NCBI RefSeq assembly: GCF_019880305.1
Contig: NZ_CP082301.1
Span: 7,812,001 to 7,876,000, forward strand
DNA: 64,000 bases
Direction: 5' to 3'
Origin: Streptomyces decoyicus
Lineage (GTDB): Bacteria; Actinomycetota; Actinomycetes; Streptomycetales; Streptomycetaceae
Shown here: piece by piece, positions 1 to 7,953 of the stretch
How the letters are laid out: each line of letters opens with the position of its first letter
Position numbering within the stretch: the first letter of the stretch is position 1
The notes under the pieces: generated by a model
What the model saw: the letters and a program-made list of their open reading frames with translations, nothing else
Told to the model about the DNA's origin: nothing
The model's database searches: none
Program-made: the position numbers and the translations under genes

Positions 1-571
1 CGTAGCCGGCGCCGCGGAGAGCCACGACGATGCGTGCCGCTCCGATGGCTGACAGGCCGTAGCGGCGGGCGCGCAGTGACGTCACCCGCTCGGGGGTGAC
101 AAGTCCTTCCTGCTCCCAGAACCGCAGGGTCGAGGGTCGTACGTTGAGCGCTTCGGCGAGCTCCGTGATCGTCATCGCGTCCCTCTCCTGCTCGAACTCG
201 CTGGTGTCCGCTTCGGCCTGGATCGCCCGCAAGGCCCGTTGAGCGCGCAGAACCTCCTCGCGTTCCCGGGCGAGCCGGACATGCACCGTGTTGACCGCCG
301 ACGCGGCCTCCGCGGTCGTCGCCGTTCGCAGCTCCGCCAGCAACTGCCGGGCCGCGACCGGCCCCACCGCACCCGCGAGTCCTCGGTAGGCCCGAAGAGC
401 GTGCACGTGAAGCGGTGTGTAGGAGCGGTAGCCGTTGCTCGATCGAGCGGCCGCGGGAATGACTCCCAGCCGCTCCAGGTCGCGCACCTGTTGTACCGAG
501 TACCCCGACTCTCTGGCGACATCGACGGTTCGGAGCGGTACGCGTGGCGAACCGCTCACCAGCTCGCCCAT
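1..571 (-). CDS. MerR-family regulator with two HTH domains (3' end cut by window edge)
   Basis: Reading leftward from an ATG at 571 the frame stays open to the window edge, giving about 190 residues without the C-terminus. Residues about 10-75 form one MerR-type winged helix (core VARESGYSVQQVRDLERLG, then NGYRSY). A second starts near residue 133 (MTITELAEALNVRPSTLRFW, then EQEGL). Tandem MerR helices are known in some actinobacteria but most family members have one. A charged linker of about 60 residues separates them. The gene is divergent from the DUF6194 gene 41 bp away, so it may regulate it or itself. The ligand is unknown because the effector region lies outside the window. Confidence 0.8.
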   Translation of the reverse strand, partial: MGELVSGSPRVPLRTVDVARESGYSVQQVRDLERLGVIPAAARSSNGYRSYTPLHVHALRAYRGLAGAVGPVAARQLLAELRTATTAEAASAVNTVHVRLAREREEVLRAQRALRAIQAEADTSEFEQERDAMTITELAEALNVRPSTLRFWEQEGLVTPERVTSLRARRYGLSAIGAARIVVALRGAGY

Positions 572-612
572 CGGCCAACCCCACATAAGCACTTGAAGGT
601 GATGCTTGAACC

Positions 613-1098
613 ATGAGTATGGAACAGATCATTGCGACCGTGCGGGGCTTCGACGGCGCGCTCGTGGTCGTCCCGGAGCCGGGCGGCGACTTTCCCGAGC
701 TCGCGTGGGGCGACGCCTTCTTCTACTTCGCCCCCGACGGTCAGCTTCCGCAGAACGTTCAGCCTTACGGAACGATCGTCGTCAAGAACTACCCCGACGA
801 CACCGCTTGCGACCTCGACGCTCCGGGACGGTGGCGGGTGAACATCCACGTCGAGCGTGCGACGTTCCGGGAGTTCACGGCTGAGGAGCCACGCAGCCTC
901 ACCCGACCTCGCGACTACACCGCCGCCGACACGGTGATGCCGCATCCGGTATACGGGGCACTCGGCTGGCTCGCTGTCGTCAATCCCGGCGAGAAGAACA
1001 CGGACACGGTGCTGCAGCTTCTGCGCGGTGCCCACGACGCGGCTCGTGCCAGGTTCGCGCGGCGACATGAACCGGGAGGGTCACCGGAGAGCGACTGA
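613..1098 (+). CDS. DUF6194-family protein
   Basis: A 161-residue soluble protein without signal peptide or membrane segment. The sequence from MSMEQIIATVRGFDGAL through WGDAFFYFAPDG to the VNPGEKN segment matches my memory of the DUF6194 family, small actinobacterial proteins of unknown function. Its start lies 41 bp from the start of the divergent MerR regulator, suggesting a regulated pair. It converges on the beta-lactamase gene. No catalytic residues can be assigned. Confidence 0.75.
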   Translation: MSMEQIIATVRGFDGALVVVPEPGGDFPELAWGDAFFYFAPDGQLPQNVQPYGTIVVKNYPDDTACDLDAPGRWRVNIHVERATFREFTAEEPRSLTRPRDYTAADTVMPHPVYGALGWLAVVNPGEKNTDTVLQLLRGAHDAARARFARRHEPGGSPESD

Positions 1099-1179
1099 CG
1101 CGGTCCCGGCCACGTGGGCAGACGGGCCGGGGCCGGCCGTTGGAGGGTGCGCGGCGGGCGGGTGCTCGACGGCGGGTGT

Positions 1180-2115
1180 TCAGCGGAGGGCTGCGAGGCC
1201 GGCCTTCGTGGCGTCCTTGATCAGGGCGTCATCGGAGGCCGCGTCCTTGGAGCCGCGGTCGGACAGGACGGCGACGACGACCGGAGCCCCGCTGGCCGGC
1301 CAGACGATCGCGATGTCATTGCGCGTGCCGTACCCGCCGTTGCCCGTCTTGTCACCGACCTTCCATCCGGAGGGGACTCCTGCCCTGATGTAGGGGCCCC
1401 CGGTCGTGTTCCCGCGGAGCCACCCCGTGAGCAGTTGCCGCCGGCCTTCGGGCAGCACGTCTCCGAGGACGAACCCGCGCAGATCGGTGCCGAGAGTGCG
1501 CGGAGTGCTGGTGTCCCGGGTGTCGCCGGGCTTCGCTTCATTGAGCGTCGGTTCGGTCCGGTTGACCCGAGTCGTCGCGTCTCCCATCGCGCGGAGCGCC
1601 TTTTGCAGCCCGGCAGGCCCACCGAGCTGGTCCAGGAGCAGGTTGGCGGCCGTGTTGTCGCTGTACTGCAGCGCGGCCTTGACGAGGTCGCGCAGCGTCA
1701 TTCCCTGGTCCACGTGCCGCTTGGTGATCGGTGCGTAGTCTTCGAGGTCCGAGGCGCTGTAGCGGATGACACGGTTGAGCTCGTCGTCCGTGCTGCGCTT
1801 GAGCACGACCCCGGCAGCGAGGGCCTTGAAGGTCGAGGCGTGCGCGAACCGCTCGCCCGCTCGGTACGTCACCGTGCGGCCCGTCCCGGTGTCCAGCATG
1901 TACACACCGAGGCGGGCATGGAATCGGCGCTCGACCTGCGCGAGGGCCTTGGCGGCGCGGTCCCGCGAGGGGGCCGAGTCGGTTGATGCCGAGGCGGTTG
2001 AGGACGCCGGCCCGGCCGGACCGGTGTCGCTGCTCCCCGTGCATCCGCTCAGCAGGCCCGATGCGAGCACGAGAGTGGCTGCGGAGAGGGCTGTCCTGCG
2101 CTTGGAAGAGATCAT
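1180..2115 (-). CDS. blaL: class A beta-lactamase, lipoprotein
   Basis: Secreted serine beta-lactamase of 311 residues that hydrolyses penicillin-type antibiotics outside the membrane. A signal peptide ends in the lipobox LLSGC (Cys near 25), followed by a Ser/Thr/Ala linker, so it is probably lipid-anchored. Class A motifs are all present: STFK near 94-97, SDN near 152-154, EPTLN carrying the deacylation Glu near 188, and KTG near 256-258. The ATG at 2115 is chosen because GGAAAGGG sits eight bases upstream; an in-frame GTG at 2124 lacks that spacing. It is divergent from a LysR regulator and a BlaB-like gene, the arrangement described for the inducible blaL locus of Streptomyces cacaoi. The symbol follows that arrangement. 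Confidence 0.93.
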   Translation of the reverse strand: MISSKRRTALSAATLVLASGLLSGCTGSSDTGPAGPASSTASASTDSAPSRDRAAKALAQVERRFHARLGVYMLDTGTGRTVTYRAGERFAHASTFKALAAGVVLKRSTDDELNRVIRYSASDLEDYAPITKRHVDQGMTLRDLVKAALQYSDNTAANLLLDQLGGPAGLQKALRAMGDATTRVNRTEPTLNEAKPGDTRDTSTPRTLGTDLRGFVLGDVLPEGRRQLLTGWLRGNTTGGPYIRAGVPSGWKVGDKTGNGGYGTRNDIAIVWPASGAPVVVAVLSDRGSKDAASDDALIKDATKAGLAALR

Positions 2116-2143
2116 GTCCGACACCCTTTCCGGCAGCAGTTCA

Positions 2144-2159
2144 TGCGGTCAAAGACGCA
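2144..2159. promoter_or_regulatory. candidate LysR operator between bla genes
   Basis: A dyad TGCG-N8-CGCA lies in the 75-bp gap between the divergent beta-lactamase and LysR genes, where LysR proteins normally bind. A second TGCC...GGCA dyad spans 2164-2186. The position fits a shared operator; no binding data are available. Confidence 0.35.
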
Positions 2160-2190
2160 AACGTGCCTTCGCATGCTGTTTTGGCATACG

Positions 2191-3087
2191 GTGACGGTTG
2201 TGGATCTGGTGGCGGCGTGTCGGGTGTTCGTACAAGTGGGCGAGCGTGGCAGCTTCACCCTCGGCGCCGAGGCTGTCCGCGTGCCGCAGTCCGTGGCGAG
2301 CCGACGGGTTGCCGCGCTCGAGGAGCATTTCGGGGAGCGGCTGTTCGATCGCTCCACGCGGCGGGCGGCGCTCACCGCGTTCGGGCGCGACATGCTTCCG
2401 TCGGCGAAGCGGCTCGTGCAGTTGGCGGAGGCGCTGGAGTACCACGCCGAGCAGGCGAAGCTCCGGCCGTTCGGTCTCGCGGTGCCCGAGACCTGCTCGG
2501 TCCGGCACTTGGCGATGCTCGACGCGGCCGCTCGCGACGAGGACACCGTCCTGGACTTCCGTACCGCCGGCCCGGCGGAACGTACGGAACTGCTCCGGTC
2601 CCGCGAAGTCCGGGCCGCCCTCGTCGCGGTGCCACCGGCAGGCGCCGATTGGACGGTGCCGCTCGGTGTCGCTTCCCCGGCGGACAGCGGCAGGGGGCCG
2701 CTCCACCTCGAGACCTTGCGGCCCGGCAGGGCGCAACGCTCGTTCCGGCGCATCTGGATCCAGCCGGAAGACGATGTTCCCCATATCCGGGACCGTTTGG
2801 CGCAGACCGGTCATCGTGTCGCGCTCGTGCCTGCACAGGTCGCGGTCGCCGCATCGCTGACCGCCGCCGTGGCCGCGACGATGCACACGGACGACTTTCT
2901 CCTGTGCTCGGCGGCGCAAGCGGATGATCTGGGGCTGTGCTGGCGCCGGCTGGCGGGAGCGCCCGTTGCCCGCGGCTACAGCGTGTCAGCGGTGGCCGGT
3001 GACGATGCGGACCGGGTGCAGGCCGGCCTCTGGACGCAGGTGGCCCGCGCCCTGGGAGCGCCCACGGATACAAAGGAGCGTGCATGA
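2191..3087 (+). CDS. blaA: LysR-family regulator, BlaA-like
   Basis: About 298 residues from the GTG at 2191. The N-terminal winged helix is clear (VDLVAACRVFVQVGERGSF, then ASRRVAALEEHFGERLF), followed by an effector-binding domain. An ATG at 2143 in the same frame would add 16 untypical residues and place the start within the operator region, so it is less likely; GTG at 2200 is also possible. The stop overlaps the next gene by four bases (ATGA), implying translational coupling. In S. cacaoi the LysR protein BlaA together with BlaB activates blaL on exposure to beta-lactams; the same role is inferred here from gene order. Confidence 0.88.
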   Translation: MTVVDLVAACRVFVQVGERGSFTLGAEAVRVPQSVASRRVAALEEHFGERLFDRSTRRAALTAFGRDMLPSAKRLVQLAEALEYHAEQAKLRPFGLAVPETCSVRHLAMLDAAARDEDTVLDFRTAGPAERTELLRSREVRAALVAVPPAGADWTVPLGVASPADSGRGPLHLETLRPGRAQRSFRRIWIQPEDDVPHIRDRLAQTGHRVALVPAQVAVAASLTAAVAATMHTDDFLLCSAAQADDLGLCWRRLAGAPVARGYSVSAVAGDDADRVQAGLWTQVARALGAPTDTKERA

Positions 3088-3986
3088 GCGCCGAGCGACT
3101 CACACAGGAACTCCGCGGTGTTCTTGCCACAGCGGGCCTGTCGGGTTCCTTCCTGGTACGCGATCTGTCCACCGGCGAGGAGATCGGCATCGATCCCGAT
3201 ATCGAGTTCCCGGTGGCATCGCTGGTGAAGGTGCCGCTCGCCGTCGCCGTGCTGGACCGCATCCACGACGGGCGCATCGACGGAGCCGCGATGATCGACG
3301 TCGAGCCGGGGCGCATCGCGTCCCCGGGGCCGGTGGGACTCAGCAGATTCCGTCACCCCGCGCGGATCGCGGTCGACGACCTGCTCTACCTCAGTACGGC
3401 GCTCAGCGACAACGCCGCCTCGGACGCGCTGTTCGACCTGGTCTCGCCCACCGAGGTCACCCGGACCCTGCGCGCCACCGGAATCAGCGGCATCGCAGTT
3501 CGGCACCGCATGCGTGACCTTGTCGAAACCCCGGCCGAGCAATTCGACCCGGGCGACGTGCACCTTGCCCACTCGCTCGCGATCGGATCACGTACGGCAG
3601 GACGAGGCCACCCGATCCCACAACTCGATGTGAGCAGAGCGAACTCGGGCTCCGCGCGCGCCTTCGTCGACCTTCTGGAAGCCCTGTGGCTCTCGGCACG
3701 CTTTCCGCCCGGCGTTGCCGCGCAGGTGCGCTCGTTCATGGGCCACAACGTGATCCGGCACCGACTGGCGCCCGACTTCAGCTCGGACGCCTCGAAGTGG
3801 TCGTCGAAGACCGGCACCCTGCTGAACCTCCGCCACGAAACAGGCGTGGTCGAGCACGACGACGGCGGCACCTTCGCCATCGCCGCACTGACCGAGTCCA
3901 TGGTCCCGGCGGCAACTCAACCGGCCGCCGAAGCGGTCATGGCCCAGGTCGCACGGACCATGCACGACCACCTGCGCGCCCAGTGA
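3084..3986 (+). CDS. blaB: BlaB-like penicillin-recognising serine protein
   Basis: A 300-residue protein with the class A/PBP signature but no signal peptide, hence cytoplasmic. SLVK is at about 46-49, SDN at 108-110 and KTG at 242-244. The Omega-loop Glu (ExxLN) needed for beta-lactamase turnover is not visible, so it is unlikely to be an efficient hydrolase. BlaB of S. cacaoi has the same make-up (no signal, SxxK/SDN/KTG) and works with BlaA in beta-lactamase induction. The gene overlaps the LysR gene by four bases and should be cotranscribed. How the ligand is sensed is unknown; the missing Glu suggests stable acylation or recognition rather than catalysis. Confidence 0.88.
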   Translation: MSAERLTQELRGVLATAGLSGSFLVRDLSTGEEIGIDPDIEFPVASLVKVPLAVAVLDRIHDGRIDGAAMIDVEPGRIASPGPVGLSRFRHPARIAVDDLLYLSTALSDNAASDALFDLVSPTEVTRTLRATGISGIAVRHRMRDLVETPAEQFDPGDVHLAHSLAIGSRTAGRGHPIPQLDVSRANSGSARAFVDLLEALWLSARFPPGVAAQVRSFMGHNVIRHRLAPDFSSDASKWSSKTGTLLNLRHETGVVEHDDGGTFAIAALTESMVPAATQPAAEAVMAQVARTMHDHLRAQ

Positions 3987-3996
3987 GAACACTCCA

Positions 3997-4088
3997 CCTG
4001 ATTCCTGATTCCTGATTCCTGATTCCTGATTCCTGATTCCTGATTCCTGATCCTGCGGCAGGTTCGGCTCGTCAGCCGGCTCGTCAGC
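3997..4088. repeat. 7-bp tandem repeat followed by a 12-bp duplication
   Basis: Seven exact head-to-tail copies of CCTGATT occupy 3997-4045, with a partial eighth to 4051. Two exact copies of CGGCTCGTCAGC follow at 4065-4076 and 4077-4088. The array begins 11 bp after the blaB stop and runs to the end of the phosphotransferase remnant. AT-containing microsatellites are rare in Streptomyces DNA and are prone to slippage. Confidence 0.95.
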
Positions 4089-4500
4089 CGGCGAGCAGGG
4101 CACTCGCCCATCGTTCTGCCCGCTGCTCGGTGTATTCGGCGTCACTTCGCCAGGCGTCGCCGTGACCTTGTGCCCACAGGGTCGCCCAGGGCTGGTTGCC
4201 CAGGGTGGACTGATCCCGCAGGAAGTCATGCATGGAGCGCGTACGGCGCCCCAGCAGAGGGGCTGACGCCGTTCGGCCTCGTCGAGACCGTAAGCGTCGG
4301 CAAAGATCCGCAGCCGGCCCCCGGCATCGGTGCGCCGTCGGCCGGGATGCGCCGACAACGGGATGAAGCCGTGCAGGGCATACGCGACATCCCACAGCCG
4401 GGATCCCGGGGCGGCCGTGTCCCAGTCGATGAAGGCCCACTCGCTCTCTTCGCCGACCACGAGGTTGGACGACGCCGCCGCTGACGTTCCCACCGGTCAA
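4084..4500 (-). pseudogene. decayed aminoglycoside-phosphotransferase-family gene
   Basis: Only the C-terminal half is recognisable. One frame reads NLVVGEESEWAFIDWDTAAP and continues LWDVAYALHGFIPL up to the segment GLDEAERRQPL. Near 4253-4258 the match jumps to another frame, LGRRTRSMHDFLRDQ through GDAWRSDAEY, ending at the TGA at 4084-4086. The IDWDTA motif (Mg-binding DFG equivalent) remains, but the upstream H-x-D-x-x-x-x-N catalytic loop and the whole N-lobe are missing. A frameshift plus a missing front half makes this a pseudogene. The 12-bp repeat overlaps its stop codon. Confidence 0.75.
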
Positions 4501-4660
4501 CGGCTGCTCTTCCTCGTGCATCACAGCGCCAGTCTGGCCGGCCACCCCCGCCGCGATCACCTCAATAACGGCAACCGAGGTGGTCCGCACACGCTCAGAC
4601 GCTCAGCAAAGGTCGGCGCGTTGACCGGCGAGCCCCCGCACAGCCTGACGGCGTCCGGGG

Positions 4661-5584
4661 TCAGGACGGTCTGTGGGACTGCTCCGGGTTTCGCTCCGCG
4701 GGTCGTGGAGCCGGCTGCGGTGCGGTCAGGTCCAGCAGGAGCAGGGCGTCGTGGTCGGGGGTGCCGGGGTCCGCGACGTAGACGCCGAGGCGCTGGCCCG
4801 GGGTTGCCCTCCAGGTGCATGGCCTGGGCGGTGAGGGTGATCGTGCCGACGTGGGGGTGGTGGAAGGTCTTGTGCGCGGGTTTGCGTCCGGTCACGTCGT
4901 AGCGTTCCCAGAGCTTGGCGAAGTCGGGGCTCTTGAGCAGGAGTTCGCCTACGAGGTTGGTCAGGTCGGGGGCGTCGGGCGCGGTGCCGGCGATGGCGCG
5001 GAGGCGGGAGACGCAGGCGCGTACCTGGGTGTCCAGTCGGGGAACAGCTCGCGGGCGGTGGGGTGGAGGAAGAGGTAGCGGGCCAGGTTGCGTTGCTTGG
5101 CGGGCCAGTCGTCCAGGCCCGCGTACAGGGCGAGGCCGCCGGGGTTCCAGGCGAGGAAGTCCATGCTGCGGCTGATGATGTAGGCCGGGTTCGGGCGCAT
5201 CGACTCCAGCAGCAGCTTCAGGTGGGGGCGCACGGTGCGGCTCGGTGCGGGCGGCGGTTCGGGGGCGTACCGGGCGGCGCGGGCGGCCAGCTCCCGCAGA
5301 TGGTGGTGCTCCTGGTCGTCGAGGTGCAGGGCGCGGGCGAGAGCGTCGAGGACGGAGGGGCTGGGGCGGGTCTCCTTGCCGCGTTCCAGGCGTACGTAGT
5401 AGTCGATGCTGATCCCGGCCAGGGTGGCCAGTTCTTCCCGGCGCAGCCCCGGGGTGCGGCGCAGCCCGGCGCCGACGGCGAGGCCGACCTGCTCCGGAGT
5501 GGTCTGGGTACGGCGGGCACGCAGGAACCGGCCCAGCTCCATACCACCGCTTCCACCGCTGGTGGGGGTGCGCTCTGGTGCCAT
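4661..5584 (-). pseudogene. MmyB-type XRE regulator with two compensating frameshifts
   Basis: The N-terminal part (ELGRFLRARRTQTTPEQVGL; GLRRTPGLRREELA) is the helix-turn-helix of the MmyB-like family. The middle (MRPNPAYIISRSMDFLAWNP) and the C-terminal part (KTFHHPHVGTITLTAQAMHL) belong to its ligand-binding domain. The frame shifts after FPDW near 5030, where one base appears missing, and returns near 4802, where a run of G is one base too long. The final segment GQRLGVYVADPGTPDHDALL ends at a TGA at 4661. Because the two indels compensate, only about 75 residues are out of frame. It is divergent from two aldo/keto reductase genes, a common partnership for this family. An intact gene with two assembly indels is a real alternative. 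The 313-bp gap to 5898 holds only the divergent promoters as far as I can see. Confidence 0.75.
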
Positions 5585-5897
5585 GGCTTCAGTGTCACAC
5601 CGGACCGGCCTGCGCGGCAGCACCGTGGGGGGCCCTGCCATTACCCCCGAAGAGCCCGGCCTGCCTCGGGGGCGAAAACCGCGCGAAGGTGGATTCACGA
5701 CGCCCTCGCACCGTCCGCGAGTACCACCGCGGAGGGATCGTGAGCTGGACAGATGCAAGGGCTGCCGGCCGGCTGCACGAGCGGGCACGCACGCCGTGCG
5801 CCCACGGTGAGCAGTCCCAGCGTGCGCCACAGCGAGCGGTCACAGGGTGATCAAGCCAGAGTGGAACCGCCCGGAGGCAAGGAACCGGAGAATACTG

Positions 5898-6881
5898 ATG
5901 CGCTACATCAAACTGCGTGACCTGGACGTTTCCCGGATCGGTCTCGGCGCGATGGGGATGTCCCACGGGTACACCGATTCCGGGACCGACGAGGCGGAAT
6001 CCCTCCGCACCCTCCACCGCGCCCTGGACCTGGGCGTCACCCTCATCGACACCGCCGAGATCTACGGCCCCTACGCCAACGAGGAACTGCTCGGCCGGGC
6101 CCTCAAGGGACGCCGTGACCAGGTCGTGCTGGCGACCAAGTTCGGCCTCGTCTCCCACGGCGGTGCCGGCGCGGGTGCGTGGACCCTGGACAGCAGTCCG
6201 GCCAACATCCGCACCGCCGTCGAAGGCTCCCTCGAACGCCTCGGCACGGACCACATCGACCTGTACTACCAGCATCGGGTCGACCCGGAGACCCCGATCG
6301 AGGAGACCGTCGGGGCGCTGGCCGAGCTGGTCGCCGAGGGCAAGGTCCGCGCCATCGGCCTGTCCGAGGCCGGGCCCGACACCATCCGCCGTGCGCACGC
6401 CGTCCATCCCGTCACCGCGGTGCAGTCGGAGTACTCCCTGTGGACCCGCGATCCCGAGGCACGGGTGCTGCCGTTGCTGCGCGAGCTGAACATCGGGTTT
6501 GTGCCGTTCGGGCCCCTGGGCCGCGGCTTTCTCACCGGCACGGTCCGCTCCACCGACGGCTTCACGGAGGGCGACTTCCGGCACGGCAACCCGCGCTTCA
6601 CCGGCGAGAACTTCCGGCGCAACCTGCGCATCGCCGACGAGGTCCAGGCCGTCGCCGCCGAAGCCGAGGCCACCCCGGCCCAGGTCGCCCTGGCCTGGCT
6701 GCTGGCTCAGGGCGACGACATCGCCCCCATCCCCGGTACCAAACGCGTCCACCGGGTCGAGGAGAACACCGCAGCCGACGCCGTCCAGCTGACCGCCGAA
6801 CAGCGCGACAGGCTGACCGGCCTCCCTCCGGCAGCCGGAGCCACCCATACGGAAGCGGGCCTGCACCTGCTCGAACGCTGA
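5898..6881 (+). CDS. aldo/keto reductase (first of pair)
   Basis: A 327-residue NADPH-dependent (beta/alpha)8-barrel reductase. The start MRYIKLRDLDVSRIGLGAMG is typical of the AKR11/13-like subgroup. Catalytic residues are visible: Asp and Tyr in DTAEIYGPYANEELLG, Lys in ATKFG and His in YYQHRVD. The C-terminal IPGTKR/RVEEN segment is the cofactor-phosphate site. The ATG at 5898 is preferred over one at 5847 because GGAACCGGAG precedes it and family members begin there. It sits 48 bp ahead of a second aldo/keto reductase, in one operon divergent from the MmyB-type regulator. The substrate is unknown; quinones or small aldehydes are plausible. Confidence 0.9.
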   Translation: MRYIKLRDLDVSRIGLGAMGMSHGYTDSGTDEAESLRTLHRALDLGVTLIDTAEIYGPYANEELLGRALKGRRDQVVLATKFGLVSHGGAGAGAWTLDSSPANIRTAVEGSLERLGTDHIDLYYQHRVDPETPIEETVGALAELVAEGKVRAIGLSEAGPDTIRRAHAVHPVTAVQSEYSLWTRDPEARVLPLLRELNIGFVPFGPLGRGFLTGTVRSTDGFTEGDFRHGNPRFTGENFRRNLRIADEVQAVAAEAEATPAQVALAWLLAQGDDIAPIPGTKRVHRVEENTAADAVQLTAEQRDRLTGLPPAAGATHTEAGLHLLER

Positions 6882-6929
6882 CCCCGCCCCTACCGCCCAT
6901 CCCCCTCATCCCGCGCAGAAGGCAATCCC

Positions 6930-7781
6930 ATGCAGCACGTCACCCTGAACAACGGCGTCCAGATGCCGATCCTCGGCTTCGGCGTCTACCAGATTCCGCC
7001 GGAGCAGACCGAGCAGGCCGTCACCGAGGCCCTCGCGGCCGGCTACCGGCTGCTCGACACCGCCGCCGCCTACCAGAACGAGGCGGCCGTCGGCCGGGCC
7101 CTCAGGAACAGCGGCATCCCGCGCGAGGAGCTGTTCCTCACCACCAAGCTGTGGATCCAGGACGCTCCCGCTCAGGAGCACACCCGGCGCGCCTTCGAGG
7201 CGTCGCTGAACAAGCTCGGCGTCGAATACCTCGACCTGTACCTGATGCACCAGCCCTACGGCGACGTCTACGGCCAGTGGCGCGCCATGGAGGACCTGCA
7301 CCGCGAGGGCCGCATCAAGGCGATCGGCGTCGCCAACTTCCACCCCGACCGGCTCGTCGACCTCATCATCAACAACGAGGTCGCCCCCGCGGTCAACCAG
7401 ATCGAAACCCACCCGTTCTTCCAGCGCACCGCCGACCAGGAGGTCATGCGCGGGCGCGGGGTCCAGATTCAGTCGTGGGGCGGGTTCGCGGAGGGCAGGA
7501 ACGACCTGTTCACGAATCCGCTCCTGAGCGGGATCGGCGAGAAGCACGGCAAGTCCGTGGCGCAGGTCGCGCTCCGCTGGCTGATCCAGCGCGGCATCGT
7601 CGCGATCCCCAAGTCGGTCCGCGCCGAGCGCATGGCGGAGAACATCGACGTCTTCGACTTTGCGCTCACCGACGACCAGATGGCGGCCATCGCCACCCTG
7701 GACACCGGAACGTCGCTGTTCTTCGACCACCGCGACCCGGAGATCGCCGACTGGCTCGGCAAGCGGCGCCTGGACGACTGA
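6930..7781 (+). CDS. aldo/keto reductase, AKR5-like (2,5-diketogluconate reductase type)
   Basis: A 283-residue AKR. The start LNNGVQMPILGFGVYQIPPE, the Asp/Tyr pair in LLDTAAAYQNE, Lys in TTKLWIQD and His in LYLMHQPYGDVYG are the family catalytic tetrad. IPKSVRAERMAEN near the C-terminus binds the NADPH phosphate. It resembles the prokaryotic AKR5 group that reduces 2,5-diketo-D-gluconate and small dicarbonyls. It follows the first AKR after 48 bp and both are probably controlled by the adjacent MmyB-type regulator. Confidence 0.9.
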   Translation: MQHVTLNNGVQMPILGFGVYQIPPEQTEQAVTEALAAGYRLLDTAAAYQNEAAVGRALRNSGIPREELFLTTKLWIQDAPAQEHTRRAFEASLNKLGVEYLDLYLMHQPYGDVYGQWRAMEDLHREGRIKAIGVANFHPDRLVDLIINNEVAPAVNQIETHPFFQRTADQEVMRGRGVQIQSWGGFAEGRNDLFTNPLLSGIGEKHGKSVAQVALRWLIQRGIVAIPKSVRAERMAENIDVFDFALTDDQMAAIATLDTGTSLFFDHRDPEIADWLGKRRLDD

Positions 7782-7867
7782 GCCCGTCGAGAGCATCGGG
7801 CCACGCCCCGGACGCGGATCTCTCACCGGGCCGAACGCGGCGTGGAAACCGTCTACGCGTGCGAACG

Positions 7868-7950
7868 CCCCGGCTCCGACCCCCCGGCTCTGCCCCCCGC
7901 TCCGACCCCCGGCCCCGACCCCCTGGCTCCGACGCGCCGGAGCCGACCGC
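7868..7950. repeat. imperfect C-rich tandem repeat
   Basis: About five degenerate copies of a CCGGCTCCGACCCCC-like unit lie between the convergent reductase and permease genes. The region also forms hairpins with the GCGCCGGAGCCG segment near 7934-7945. It may act in termination between convergent genes. It crosses no recognisable gene. Confidence 0.6.
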
Positions 7951-7953
7951 CCG

